The notes beneath the pieces are model-generated. The model was not told where the DNA came from, did no database searches, and was given only the letters and a program-made list of their open reading frames with translations. From Syntrophomonas sp. UBA1376 (GTDB lineage Bacteria > Bacillota > Syntrophomonadia > Syntrophomonadales > Syntrophomonadaceae), in the NCBI GenBank assembly GCA_002305535.1, contig DBRE01000065.1, positions 22,436 to 52,456 on the forward strand: a DNA stretch of 30,021 bases, in the 5' to 3' direction. Position 1 is the stretch's first letter; the number at the start of each line of letters is the position of its first letter. The position numbers were made by a program, and so were the translations under genes. Shown here piece after piece: positions 1-7,538 of the stretch.

Positions 1-618
1 CACCTGGATCATGGCACTGATTTTTCCCAGGTAGTGCGCTGTATCCGCAGTGGGTTCACTTCCGTAATGTATGATGGTAGTAAGCTGCCCCTGGAAGAAA
101 ATATTGCTGTGACTAAGCAAGTCTTAGCCATGTCCCGGCCTATCGGGGTATCAGTCGAAGCTGAACTGGGTACAATAGGGGGAACCGAGGATAATGTCCA
201 TGTGGATCAACGGGATGCCCTGTTCACTAATCCGGAAGAGGCTCGCTATTTTGTGGAACAAACCGGGGTAGACAGCCTGGCTATAGCTATCGGTACCGCC
301 CATGGTCGTTACCAGGGTGAACCTCAACTCGATTTCGCCCGCCTGCAACGAATCAAAGACCTAGTAAAAATACCGCTGGTTCTACATGGTTCTTCCGGCG
401 TACCTGACGATGCCATTCGACAGGCAATTGAATTAGGTATCCGTAAAGTCAACATTGATACCAACATCCGGGAAGCATTTGTCGGGGAAATGCGCCGCAT
501 TATAGAAGAGAAACCTGATGAGATTGATCCCCGCAAGATCCTGGGACCTGCCCGTCAGGCCACCGTGGAGATTATCCGTGAAAAAATTAGGGTGTTCGGC
601 AGTTCAGGGCATGCCTAA
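1..618 (+). CDS. fba: Class II fructose-1,6-bisphosphate aldolase, 3' part (5' end outside window)
   Basis: This enzyme reversibly cleaves fructose-1,6-bisphosphate to dihydroxyacetone phosphate and glyceraldehyde-3-phosphate in cytosolic glycolysis and gluconeogenesis. The frame is open from base 1, so the gene is cut by the window edge and 205 codons remain. The visible part opens with HLDHG, which carries the catalytic Asp and a zinc-binding His. It continues through VEAELGTIGG (metal-site Glu), GTAHG (zinc His) and LHGSSGVPD (zinc His plus phosphate loop), and ends with KVNIDT. All the class II metal-site residues expected in this portion are present. A GTG at base 34 lies inside the protein and is not the start. 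Next comes an FSA-like gene after 53 bases with no terminator, so the two are probably cotranscribed with glpX, as in the fbaA-ywjH-ywjI group of Bacillus. Identification is firm. Confidence 0.95.
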   Translation, partial: HLDHGTDFSQVVRCIRSGFTSVMYDGSKLPLEENIAVTKQVLAMSRPIGVSVEAELGTIGGTEDNVHVDQRDALFTNPEEARYFVEQTGVDSLAIAIGTAHGRYQGEPQLDFARLQRIKDLVKIPLVLHGSSGVPDDAIRQAIELGIRKVNIDTNIREAFVGEMRRIIEEKPDEIDPRKILGPARQATVEIIREKIRVFGSSGHA

Positions 619-671
619 AAGAAACATGACTTTATCCTAACAGTGATAGAGGGAATAAAGGAGGTTTTTCT

Positions 672-1313
672 TTGCGAATCTTTATTGACTCTGCTAATAT
701 AGATGAAGTAAAAGAGATTAACCAAATGGGGTTTCTGGCCGGGGTGACCACTAATCCTACTCTGGTAGCAAAAGAGAAAAGGGATTATCGGGAAGTGATT
801 CAAGAAATAAGTCAAGTGGTAGATGGCCCCATCAGTGCCGAGGTTATCTCTCTGGAATATGAACAAATGGTGCGCGAGGGCGAAGAACTAGCCACCATAC
901 ACCCCAATGTAGTGATCAAAATACCTCTTACAGAAGCAGGCCTTAAGGCTATAAGCACCCTGAAGAAAAAAGCAATACCTACTAATGCCACTCTGATTTT
1001 TTCCGCTAATCAGGCCTTGTTGGCCGCTCGAGCCGGAGCAGCCTATGTTAGTCCTTTCTTAGGTCGGGTCGACGATTACGGAAATGATGGATTGACCCTC
1101 TTGAGCGACATACTTACCATTTTTGATCAGTATATGCTGCCAACAGAGGTTATTGCTGCCAGCATTCGTCATCCCATGCACGCCGTACAGGCGGCACTCC
1201 TGGGTTCACATATAGCTACTATTCCGTATAGTGTTCTGAAACAAATGGTGAAGCACCCCCTCACTGATGCGGGGATCGAAAAGTTTATGGCAGATTGGCA
1301 AAAGGCGTTTTAG
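672..1313 (+). CDS. fsa: Fructose-6-phosphate aldolase / transaldolase-like protein
   Basis: Short class I Schiff-base aldolase of the transaldolase 3B / FSA group (YwjH in Bacillus). It acts either on fructose-6-phosphate or as a transaldolase in the non-oxidative pentose phosphate pathway; sequence alone does not settle which. The protein has 213 residues, the usual length for the compact subfamily. It opens with FIDSANIDEV, followed by GVTTNPTLV near residues 24-32, and the Schiff-base lysine is K83 in VIKIPLT. The ATP-free TIM barrel runs to the end with no obvious gap. The start is TTG, chosen because AAAGGAGG lies at the right distance just upstream. Its stop codon is followed almost at once by glpX, so the fba-fsa-glpX trio reads as one transcript. 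Confidence 0.93.
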   Translation: MRIFIDSANIDEVKEINQMGFLAGVTTNPTLVAKEKRDYREVIQEISQVVDGPISAEVISLEYEQMVREGEELATIHPNVVIKIPLTEAGLKAISTLKKKAIPTNATLIFSANQALLAARAGAAYVSPFLGRVDDYGNDGLTLLSDILTIFDQYMLPTEVIAASIRHPMHAVQAALLGSHIATIPYSVLKQMVKHPLTDAGIEKFMADWQKAF

Positions 1314-1322
1314 CATGCCTAC

Positions 1323-1341
1323 AGGGGAGGTCAAAAAGTTG
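1323..1341 (+). promoter_or_regulatory. Ribosome binding site deciding the glpX TTG start
   Basis: AGGGGAGG at 1323-1330 is a strong Shine-Dalgarno match located 8 bases before TTG 1339. The competing ATG at 1315 is preceded only by a weak AAAGG. The spacing and the match to the known GlpX N-terminus both favour the TTG. Confidence 0.75.
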
Positions 1342-2325
1342 GAACGGGAACTGGCGCTGGAGTTTGCGCGCGTAACCGAGGCGGCAGCATTAGCAGCAGC
1401 CTGTTGGGTAGGCAAAGGTGATAAAGAAGCTGCTGATGGTGCAGCTGTTACAGCTATGCGGGCTATGTTTGACTCGGTTTCTGTAGATGGAACCGTTGTT
1501 ATCGGTGAGGGTGAGATGGATGAAGCCCCCATGCTCTATATTGGAGAAAAGGTGGGAATTGGTACTCCGCCACAAGTGGATATTGCCGTGGATCCTTTGG
1601 AAGGAACCAATATTGTAGCCAAAGGTTTGACGGGGGCCATTGCTGTCCTGGCAGCAGCTCCACGCGGCTCCCTATTACATGCGCCCGATATGTATATGGA
1701 TAAAATTGCCGTGGGGCCTGAGTGTAAAGGTAGAGTTCACTTGGATGCTCCTGTTAGGGAAAACCTGCGGGAAGTAGCTCGGGCCTTAGATAAACTAGTT
1801 ACTGAAGTCACGGTAGTCATCTTAGACCGTCCGCGTCATCAGCAGTTGATCGAAGAAGTACGTCGGGTGGGAGCACGCATAAAACTGATCACTGATGGAG
1901 ATGTATCACCGGGAGTTGCGGCGGCCTATGAAAACTCCGGGGTCGATATTTTAATGGGCATTGGCGGTGCCCCGGAAGGTGTCATCACAGCGGCAGCTCT
2001 CAAATGCCTGGGCGGAGATTTTCAAGCCCGGCTGTTTCCAGAGGAAGAGGAGGAAATAAATCGCTGTCATGAAATGGGTATCAGTCAAGTTGATCGACTG
2101 TTTACTATTGATGAATTAGCTACTTCCGATGATGTTATCTTTGTGGCTACCGGCATCACGGATTCTTTTTTGCTCAAAGGTGTTCGCTATTACAAACGCC
2201 GGGCTGTGACTCAAACACTGGTCATGCGTAGCACCTCCGGGACGATCAGACATATTGAAGCCAATCACGATTTGGATCGTAAACCACTGTTTCGCGATCA
2301 TCGTATCAAGCTGCTTATAGAGTAA
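1339..2325 (+). CDS. glpX: Fructose-1,6-bisphosphatase class II (GlpX)
   Basis: GlpX hydrolyses fructose-1,6-bisphosphate to fructose-6-phosphate, the irreversible gluconeogenic step opposing the upstream aldolase direction. I place the start at TTG 1339, because AGGGGAGG at 1323-1330 sits 8 bases before it and the product then begins ERELALEFARVTE, matching the N-terminus of E. coli GlpX. With this start the metal ligands fall at D33, E57, D85 and E88, the same numbers as in the E. coli enzyme. DPLEGTN occupies residues 85-91. An in-frame ATG at 1315 would add 8 residues but has a poor ribosome site and lies one base after the fsa stop. Length is 328 residues, normal for the family. It closes the fba-fsa-glpX group; rho follows after a 218-base gap. 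Confidence 0.95.
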   Translation: MERELALEFARVTEAAALAAACWVGKGDKEAADGAAVTAMRAMFDSVSVDGTVVIGEGEMDEAPMLYIGEKVGIGTPPQVDIAVDPLEGTNIVAKGLTGAIAVLAAAPRGSLLHAPDMYMDKIAVGPECKGRVHLDAPVRENLREVARALDKLVTEVTVVILDRPRHQQLIEEVRRVGARIKLITDGDVSPGVAAAYENSGVDILMGIGGAPEGVITAAALKCLGGDFQARLFPEEEEEINRCHEMGISQVDRLFTIDELATSDDVIFVATGITDSFLLKGVRYYKRRAVTQTLVMRSTSGTIRHIEANHDLDRKPLFRDHRIKLLIE

Positions 2326-2463
2326 GGGAGGGGAAATCTCAGAGGATTAGAATCTGCCTATTCTGGGGACACTATCATCATCCCCCTTATCATGGAAAAG
2401 CGTAACAAGACTGTATCCTACCGGGCAACTCACCGCCAGGGATTGGCTGGGGCACGTTTTTCG

Positions 2464-2492
2464 ATCACACCATCTGTTTTTTTACCTATTAT
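2464..2492 (+). promoter_or_regulatory. Possible rho promoter in a 218-base leader
   Basis: Within the gap 2326-2543 there is ATCACA (2464-2469), a 17-base spacer and TATTAT (2487-2492), matching sigma-A consensus at 4/6 and 5/6 positions. It would give a leader of about 40 bases before rho. No clear terminator was seen after glpX, so read-through from upstream is also possible. No other gene is visible in the gap. Confidence 0.35.
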
Positions 2493-2543
2493 GATCAGAC
2501 AATAAGGTTGTAAATGTGTAGGTAACCATCTGGAAGGAGGACC

Positions 2544-3824
2544 ATGTTGGCGAACGTAAATATATCCGAACTGGAAAACAAGACTATACTGGAATTGTAT
2601 CAAATTGCTCGGGACATAAATCTGATTGGTTATTCCAAACTACGAAAAAAAGAATTGGTATTTGAAATTACCAAGGCTTTAACTCATTCTGATGAACTGC
2701 TTCAAGCCCAGGGTGTATTGGAGATCATGCCTGATGGGTATGGGTTTTTAAGACCATTTGCTTATCTGCCCAGTCAGGATGATATCTATGTCTCTCCTTC
2801 TCAGATTCGTAAGTTCGAACTGCGCACCGGGGACCGGGTAGCCGGCCAAGTGCGTTCACCTAAGGACAATGAACGTTTCTTCGCCTTACTAAAAGTAGAA
2901 GACGTAAATGGGTTTCCCCCGGAGGATTCTACTAAGAGAATACATTTTGATGCTCTCACACCTCTGTATCCTACCGAAAAGCTTACTCTGGAAACGGAGA
3001 CTCGGGAGTTATCTACCCGTATTATTGATCTAGTAGCACCAATAGGCAAAGGCCAACGTGGACTCATCGTAGCCCCTCCTAAGGCTGGTAAAACAATTTT
3101 GCTACAAAAAATCGCTCAGGGCATAACTACTAATAATCCGGAAATAGACGTTATAATCCTGCTGGTAGATGAACGGCCAGAAGAAGTGACGGATATGCAG
3201 CGTTTTACCACAGCAGAAGTAGTGGCCTCTACCTTTGACGAGCCGCCCGAGAATCATGTTAAGGTAGCGGATATGGTACTGGAAAGGGCCAAACGCCTGG
3301 TGGAACATAAAAAAGACGTAGTCATTCTGATGGACAGTGTGACCCGGTTGGCTCGGGCTCATAATCTGGTAGTCCCCCCTAGTGGACGCACCTTATCGGG
3401 AGGTATCGATCCGGCTTCCCTGGATAAACCGAAGCGCTTTTTTGGTGCGGCACGTAATATAGAAGAGGGTGGCAGTCTTACCATCATTGCTACCGCTTTG
3501 GTGGAAACTGGTTCCCGCATGGATGAAGTTATTTTTGAAGAATTTAAGGGGCGGGGCAACATGGAATTGGTTTTGGATCGCAAGCTAGCCGAAAGGCGCA
3601 TTTTCCCGGCCATCGACTTGAAACGTAGTGGCACCCGTAAAGAAGAATTGCTATTAAGCGACGAAGAACTGGAACTAAGCTGGCATCTGCGTAACTATTT
3701 CGGTGAGTATAATCCGGTGGATACCATGCAGGCCATGATAGATACCCTGAAAAAAACAAAATCCAATCAGGATCTGGTGAGGGCTGCGCCCCTGGTATTT
3801 GGCAAAGCCAATGGTTCCCGGTAA
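2544..3824 (+). CDS. rho: Transcription termination factor Rho
   Basis: Hexameric RNA-dependent ATPase/translocase that ends untranslated transcripts. The 426-residue protein has an N-terminal Rho_N helical domain (about 5-48), a cold-shock-like RNA-binding domain with GYGFLR near residues 65-70 (about 52-125), and a RecA-type ATPase core. Walker A APPKAGKT is at 177-184, Walker B-type strands IILLVDER and VVILMDSVTR at about 204-211 and 259-268, and the Q-loop segment LSGGIDP at 284-290. It has no insertion between the RNA-binding and ATPase domains, unlike actinobacterial Rho. The ATG is backed by GGAAGGAGG. A strong intrinsic terminator follows, so Rho is transcribed separately from the M23 gene. 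rho normally sits just before rpmE in this gene order; here about 6 kb of other genes lie between. Confidence 0.98.
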   Translation: MLANVNISELENKTILELYQIARDINLIGYSKLRKKELVFEITKALTHSDELLQAQGVLEIMPDGYGFLRPFAYLPSQDDIYVSPSQIRKFELRTGDRVAGQVRSPKDNERFFALLKVEDVNGFPPEDSTKRIHFDALTPLYPTEKLTLETETRELSTRIIDLVAPIGKGQRGLIVAPPKAGKTILLQKIAQGITTNNPEIDVIILLVDERPEEVTDMQRFTTAEVVASTFDEPPENHVKVADMVLERAKRLVEHKKDVVILMDSVTRLARAHNLVVPPSGRTLSGGIDPASLDKPKRFFGAARNIEEGGSLTIIATALVETGSRMDEVIFEEFKGRGNMELVLDRKLAERRIFPAIDLKRSGTRKEELLLSDEELELSWHLRNYFGEYNPVDTMQAMIDTLKKTKSNQDLVRAAPLVFGKANGSR

Positions 3825-3858
3825 TCAACTAAAGAGTATAGCTTTCCTAAAATTGGTC

Positions 3859-3889
3859 AAAAATAAGGGCACAGGCCCTTATTTTTTTG
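3859..3889 (+). terminator. Intrinsic terminator after rho
   Basis: A 12-base-pair stem (3859-3870 with 3875-3886) closes a 4-base loop ACAG; the core GGGC/GCCC is followed by a run of seven T. The T-run abuts the ribosome site of the following M23 gene. Confidence 0.9.
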
Positions 3890-3916
3890 TGTCTGAAAGA
3901 AACGAGGTGGAAAATC

Positions 3917-4774
3917 GTGTATAAACGATGGGTAGGATCCCTGCTAGTGGGTTTGATCTTTACCGGCATCCTAGTAGCGCCAGTTTGGGCCGGCTTGATT
4001 CAGGGAAAATTTATTCCTATTGGCCAAGCCAGGGTTCTGACGGTTGACAGTCAGACTAGGTACTACCAGGTGCAAAAAGGAGACACACTCTGGGATATAT
4101 CCAGAAGTTTTAATGTGGATGTGCAAACTCTGGCGGCAGTAAACAACTTAGAGCGTAATAGTATACTGAGCATAGGGCAAACTCTGCAGGTTCCGGGAAC
4201 AGGACAGCGCCTGCATGTGATCTGTAAAGGAGAAACCATGTGGGATATCGCTACTCGTTATAATATTAGCTTGGCCCGGCTAAAAGCTGCCAATCCCACC
4301 AAAAATCCAGTTAATCTGAAAATCAGTGATAAACTAGTCATACCTACCGATACTTTACAGGTAGCCCAGGTCATGCAGGAACCTTCCCGAGGATGGTCGG
4401 TGAGCCCGCTTTTTAACTGGCCGATCGTAGGAAAGATCACCTCAGGCTATGGATGGCGTTCATCGGGTTATCATCATGGGATAGATATTGCTGGCGACAT
4501 CGGCGATCCCATCAAGGCTTGTGCGGCTGGAACGGTGACCTTTGTTGGCTACAAATCAGTCTATGGGAGAACCGTTGTAGTTGATCACCCCGACGGCAAG
4601 CAGACTCTTTATGCCCATGTGCAGGCCATAAAAGTAGCTCAAGGGGACACGGTAGCCCGGGGCCAAGTAATTGCTACCGTAGGTATGACCGGTCGGACTA
4701 CCGGGCCCCACGTTCATCTGGAAGTGCGCAATAATGGAGAATTGTGTAATCCCCTCACCTACCTGAGTCGTTAA
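3917..4774 (+). CDS. Secreted LysM-LysM-M23 metallopeptidase (cell wall hydrolase)
   Basis: Exported zinc endopeptidase expected to cut peptide cross-links of peptidoglycan. The start is GTG 3917, chosen because GAGGTGG lies 6 bases upstream and the product then begins with a typical signal: basic YKR, a hydrophobic stretch to about residue 22, then APVWAG with probable cleavage near residue 25. Two LysM glycan-binding repeats follow (about 50-92 and 99-143), each with the KGDTLWDI / KGETMWDI hallmark. The LytM/M23 domain covers about 178-281. H186 and D190 of HHGID, H234 of YAH, and H265/H267 of PHVH form a complete active site, so it should be catalytically active rather than a SpoIIQ- or EnvC-like dead homologue. 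It is monocistronic between two terminators. It may work in growth or sporulation; the sequence does not say which. Confidence 0.92.
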   Translation: MYKRWVGSLLVGLIFTGILVAPVWAGLIQGKFIPIGQARVLTVDSQTRYYQVQKGDTLWDISRSFNVDVQTLAAVNNLERNSILSIGQTLQVPGTGQRLHVICKGETMWDIATRYNISLARLKAANPTKNPVNLKISDKLVIPTDTLQVAQVMQEPSRGWSVSPLFNWPIVGKITSGYGWRSSGYHHGIDIAGDIGDPIKACAAGTVTFVGYKSVYGRTVVVDHPDGKQTLYAHVQAIKVAQGDTVARGQVIATVGMTGRTTGPHVHLEVRNNGELCNPLTYLSR

Positions 4775-4785
4775 TAGTGGAAGCG

Positions 4786-4834
4786 AAAAAGGCCTCGTTG
4801 CCAAACCCTGGGGGCATAGCAACGAGGCTTTTTC
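4786..4834 (+). terminator. Strong, apparently bidirectional terminator
   Basis: AAAAAGGCCTCGTTGC (4786-4801) pairs with GCAACGAGGCTTTTT (4819-4833), with one bulged G and a 17-base loop. A-run on one side and T-run on the other mean it can terminate both the M23 transcript on + and anything arriving on the - strand. It marks the left edge of the A+T-rich island. Confidence 0.88.
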
Positions 4835-4842
4835 ATGTTCGG

Positions 4843-5010
4843 TTATGCAAGAGCTTCTTTGATAAAGGCCATGTCCTTTTACTTTGGAGTGACCTTAGTT
4901 TCCCAAAGTTGTTCATTCTTAGCACCGTTTAGCTTCTCACATAATTTTTTGCCATCTAATTTCCTATATGCTTTCATGATCCCTCTTACAGTCGGCGAAG
5001 CTTCTTGCCT
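4843..5010 (-). pseudogene. Possible decayed gene remnant on the minus strand
   Basis: The 313 bases between the M23 gene and the XRE gene hold no intact gene. On the minus strand one frame is open from 5010 down to a TAA at 4881-4879, with an ATG at 4977 giving 32 residues that begin MKAYRKLDGKK. The same frame continues past that single stop for KDMAFIKEALA and ends in TAA (4845-4843) nine bases before the bidirectional terminator. A coding-like, lysine-rich composition, one in-frame stop and a terminator in the right place suggest the 3' end of a gene cut and decayed when the neighbouring island arrived. I do not recognise the family. Chance is a real alternative. Confidence 0.25.
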
Positions 5011-5026
5011 TCATTCTCTAGGTATA

Positions 5027-5058
5027 TTGATAACCCTTCAATTAAAATATGTTATAAC
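5027..5058 (+). promoter_or_regulatory. Promoter region of the restriction-modification operon
   Basis: TTGATA (5027-5032) is a good -35 match. Possible -10 elements are TGTTAT (5050-5055, spacer 17) and TATAAC (5053-5058, spacer 20). They overlap the repeated TATGTTATA element, as expected if the regulator controls its own promoter. Confidence 0.5.
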
Positions 5059-5067
5059 TATGTTATA
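5048..5067 (+). promoter_or_regulatory. Tandem operator-like repeats upstream of the XRE gene
   Basis: TATGTTATA occurs at 5048-5056 and again at 5059-5067, an 11-base period that puts both copies on one face of the helix. The perfect palindrome GTTATAAC (5051-5058) sits in the first. It overlaps the likely -10 and lies 21 bases before the regulator start. Binding by the adjacent XRE protein is inference. Confidence 0.45.
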
Positions 5068-5087
5068 GCCTTTCGGGAGACTAAATA

Positions 5088-5327
5088 ATGAACTTCTTTG
5101 ATGATATAAGGAAAGTACGTATAGAGAGCCTGCTTAGCCAAGAAGCCTTTGCGAAAGAGATCGGGGTATCATTTGTTACGATTAATCGTAGGGAAACGGG
5201 AAAAAATCGACCCTCATACCAAACAATCAAAACCATATGCGAATTTTGCCAATCCCATAATATCGAATTTGATGAAAATAAGTACCTGCAAAGTGAGGAA
5301 AAGACCAATGAAAGCGGCGAGAAATAA
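5088..5327 (+). CDS. XRE-family HTH regulator, controller (C) protein-like
   Basis: Small 79-residue DNA-binding protein, essentially a single HTH_3 domain: helices around LLSQEAFAKEIGVS (about 14-27) and TINRRETGKNRPS (about 31-43) with the TGK-x-x-P turn typical of the family. Genes of this size immediately before a methyltransferase and an endonuclease are usually C proteins that time endonuclease expression, or repressors of the operon; that role is inferred from position. GGGAG precedes the ATG. Its 3' end overlaps the methyltransferase start by 20 bases, so translation is probably coupled. The tandem repeats at 5048-5067 are a plausible binding site. The gene has no membrane segment or sensor domain. 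Confidence 0.85.
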   Translation: MNFFDDIRKVRIESLLSQEAFAKEIGVSFVTINRRETGKNRPSYQTIKTICEFCQSHNIEFDENKYLQSEEKTNESGEK

Positions 5328-6282
5328 AACAATTGATATTACAGTAAAAGAGGGACAGGTATATTTGGATAGGTGCATTTCTATTGATAAACCTGCCGAA
5401 TTGACCACTATTTTAGATAAGACAATTTTAGGTGATACGTTTGATATTATTTCATTTCTTCCCCAAGAATTTGTTGATTTGCTCATTGTAGATCCGCCAT
5501 ATAATCTGGACAAAGATTTTCATGGTAATAAGTATAAGAAGACTTCCGATGATTTATATGAAGAGTATACAGAAACATGGATAAAGCTGATATTACCTTT
5601 ATTAAAAGCAAAGGCATCAATTTATGTTTGCTGTGATTGGCAATCAAGCCCGGCCATCGGTCGTGTGTTAAAAAAATACTTTTATATACAAAATCGCATC
5701 ACATGGCAACGAGAAAAAGGTCGAGGCTCATTATCAAACTGGAAAAATGGCATGGAAGACATATGGTTTGCTACTAACTCCAAAACATATACTTTCAATG
5801 TTGAAGACGTCAAAATGAGGCGTAGAGTTATTGCTCCCTATAAGGTTGATGGTAAGCCCAAGGATTGGGAAGAAACCGAAAGCGGCAACTTTAGAAACAC
5901 ATATCCGTCCAATTTCTGGGACGATATTTCGATACCCTACTGGTCTATGCCAGAAAATACTGCTCACCCTACCCAAAAGCCAGAAAAGTTGTTGGCCAAG
6001 CTCATTCTTGCCAGCTCAAATCCGGGGGATATAGTATTTGATCCGTTTTTAGGTTCTGGCTCCACCTCTGTGACAGCTAAAAAGCTTAATAGGCATTATG
6101 TAGGCATAGAGCAAAATCCTCAGTATTGCGTTTGGGCTGAAAAGCGCTTGGAAATGGCTGATACAGATCCCACCATTCAAGGTTACACCGACGGAGTTTT
6201 CTGGGAACGTAATACAAGTGCCCTGCAAAAGAAAAGTAAGAAATCGCAAGTGACATTATGGGAGCTAGACGAAAATGTATAA
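5308..6282 (+). CDS. DNA methyltransferase of type II R-M system (beta class, N6-A or N4-C)
   Basis: Transfers methyl from S-adenosylmethionine to an exocyclic amino group in DNA, protecting host sites from the partner nuclease. The order is beta-class: catalytic motif IV DPPYNL at residues 62-67 comes first, then HPTQKP at 220-225, and SAM-binding motif I DPFLGSG at 245-251 lies near the C-terminus, followed by YVGIEQNPQYC. DPPY more often means N6-adenine methylation, but N4-cytosine cannot be excluded. I start it at ATG 5308, preceded by GTGAGGA at the right spacing; the open frame extends upstream to 5149 but that part is the XRE gene read in another frame. Length is 324 residues, typical. 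The stop overlaps the endonuclease start by 8 bases. The target sequence is unknown. Confidence 0.93.
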   Translation: MKAARNKTIDITVKEGQVYLDRCISIDKPAELTTILDKTILGDTFDIISFLPQEFVDLLIVDPPYNLDKDFHGNKYKKTSDDLYEEYTETWIKLILPLLKAKASIYVCCDWQSSPAIGRVLKKYFYIQNRITWQREKGRGSLSNWKNGMEDIWFATNSKTYTFNVEDVKMRRRVIAPYKVDGKPKDWEETESGNFRNTYPSNFWDDISIPYWSMPENTAHPTQKPEKLLAKLILASSNPGDIVFDPFLGSGSTSVTAKKLNRHYVGIEQNPQYCVWAEKRLEMADTDPTIQGYTDGVFWERNTSALQKKSKKSQVTLWELDENV

Positions 6283-7438
6283 TAAAAGTACCATAGACCG
6301 ACTCATTGCACTTGTTGAGCGTTACAACGGAATTGCCGATAAAAATAAATTGGCCGGCATTGTTCAGAAGGAGTTTTCTCTTACCCAGGATAGAAGTGTT
6401 TATTACTGTGATGATTTTGCTATTCGGTTTAGCAAATCCGAAAACAAGCGAATGAGTAATACGGTATTATCATTGTCGGCTCTACAAAAGTATGACAACA
6501 TTCCTTTTATAGTCTGTATAGTGTCTTCGACCACAAATTACCTATTGCTGGCGAACTCTACTTTCTTAAAGAAAATAAGTCACTCTTCACAAGAACTTCG
6601 TGTTGACAATATTAAAGGTAGTTTTAACGGGGGGGATATTATGATGGAATTCGAAAGCATCGAAAACTCTCCCCGCTATTTTGACCGATTGTATGCATAC
6701 CATCGTGGTTTCAGTTTCCAAGACAATCTTGAACGGCTTGTTGAAAGCACCAATGACATTGTTGGAAAAATTCAAAAATTCAATGTTACCGAAAAAGCAC
6801 AAGCAACAATTATTGATTCGGTTGATCGAGCCATAAGTTTCCTTAAATCTGATTGCTATCATGATTTGAACAACGATTTGGACTCTCGTGTTGCTGAAGT
6901 TCAAGGTGAGATTGCCATCGCGGCCTTTATTGACAATGTGAATATAAGAGGTCGTATCATTGAATATTTGATCACCGATAATGGATCAACACTTAAAGAT
7001 CAAATCATCGCGGCTTTACACAGCAAAAAACCATTTCCGCAGTTTAAGACCGAGGATAATTTGGGGGATTATTTCAAAGGATATCCGGAGTATAATACTG
7101 AGACAGATATTAAGACCAAGGTTATGTTCTTGGACGGAAATCCCAAGGCATATAATATCGATAAACTGCTTGAATTTCTATCAACTGACAAATCTGTATA
7201 TCTGATATATCTGCTTGGCATAGATGAAGATGGGAAAATCGTGTCTCGACTTTGCTCCGCGTTTGACGACCGACTTTTGGATGCTACCAATGTCATACAC
7301 CATTGGGCAGGAAGAAACACTCGCGGCGTTGCTCAATTTATAGGAACAGCATTAACCAAAATACTTAATGCGTCTAGTGGTTCAGAAATAAATAAAGAAA
7401 AGGCAACTGCTTTCTTAATTAACTTGATTGACAGATAA
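6275..7438 (+). CDS. Probable type II restriction endonuclease, family not recognised
   Basis: 387-residue soluble protein translated in an 8-base overlap with the methyltransferase, with GGGAG upstream of its ATG. I cannot match it to a named restriction enzyme family. The clue within the sequence is a PD-(D/E)xK-like core: acidic D265 in GDYFKGYPEYN, then TETDIKTKV with D278 and K280, preceded by a helix carrying E230 in RGRIIEYL. The segment LDGNPKAYNIDKLLEFLS after the core could carry DNA contacts. The N-terminal 190 residues contain no motif I know. Function is inferred mainly from the C-M-R operon layout plus this motif; a different defence or accessory role remains possible. The gene is visibly A+T-rich compared with flanking housekeeping genes, consistent with horizontal acquisition. 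A terminator follows at once. Confidence 0.7.
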   Translation: MYNKSTIDRLIALVERYNGIADKNKLAGIVQKEFSLTQDRSVYYCDDFAIRFSKSENKRMSNTVLSLSALQKYDNIPFIVCIVSSTTNYLLLANSTFLKKISHSSQELRVDNIKGSFNGGDIMMEFESIENSPRYFDRLYAYHRGFSFQDNLERLVESTNDIVGKIQKFNVTEKAQATIIDSVDRAISFLKSDCYHDLNNDLDSRVAEVQGEIAIAAFIDNVNIRGRIIEYLITDNGSTLKDQIIAALHSKKPFPQFKTEDNLGDYFKGYPEYNTETDIKTKVMFLDGNPKAYNIDKLLEFLSTDKSVYLIYLLGIDEDGKIVSRLCSAFDDRLLDATNVIHHWAGRNTRGVAQFIGTALTKILNASSGSEINKEKATAFLINLIDR

Positions 7439-7465
7439 TAAGAGTTCAAAAAACACCTAAGCTGA

Positions 7466-7487
7466 ACCCCCTTTGGGGGCTTTTTTT
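7466..7487 (+). terminator. Intrinsic terminator closing the R-M operon
   Basis: CCCCC (7467-7471) and GGGGG (7475-7479) form a short stem over a TTT loop, followed by C and seven T (7481-7487). It lies 28 bases after the endonuclease stop and marks the right edge of the island. Confidence 0.8.
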
Positions 7488-7504
7488 ATGGGCTGTTTTC
7501 AGCT

Positions 7505-7520
7505 AGTCTATAGATAGACT
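7505..7520 (+). repeat. Short perfect inverted repeat before the radical SAM gene
   Basis: AGTCTAT and ATAGACT face each other across a 2-base AG spacer, ending 18 bases before the radical SAM start. It could be an operator or simply chance; no known box matches. Confidence 0.4.
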
Positions 7521-7538
7521 TTGAAAGCGAGGATGGTT

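Noticed and set aside
2326..2543. Possible riboswitch or structured leader before rho
   Set aside because: Only 4-5 base-pair local stems could be drawn and no known aptamer core was seen; kept only as a possible promoter.
4835..5068. Plus-strand 77-residue open frame after the M23 terminator
   Set aside because: It starts inside the terminator, has no ribosome site, and its composition fits the complement of the minus-strand fragment rather than a protein.
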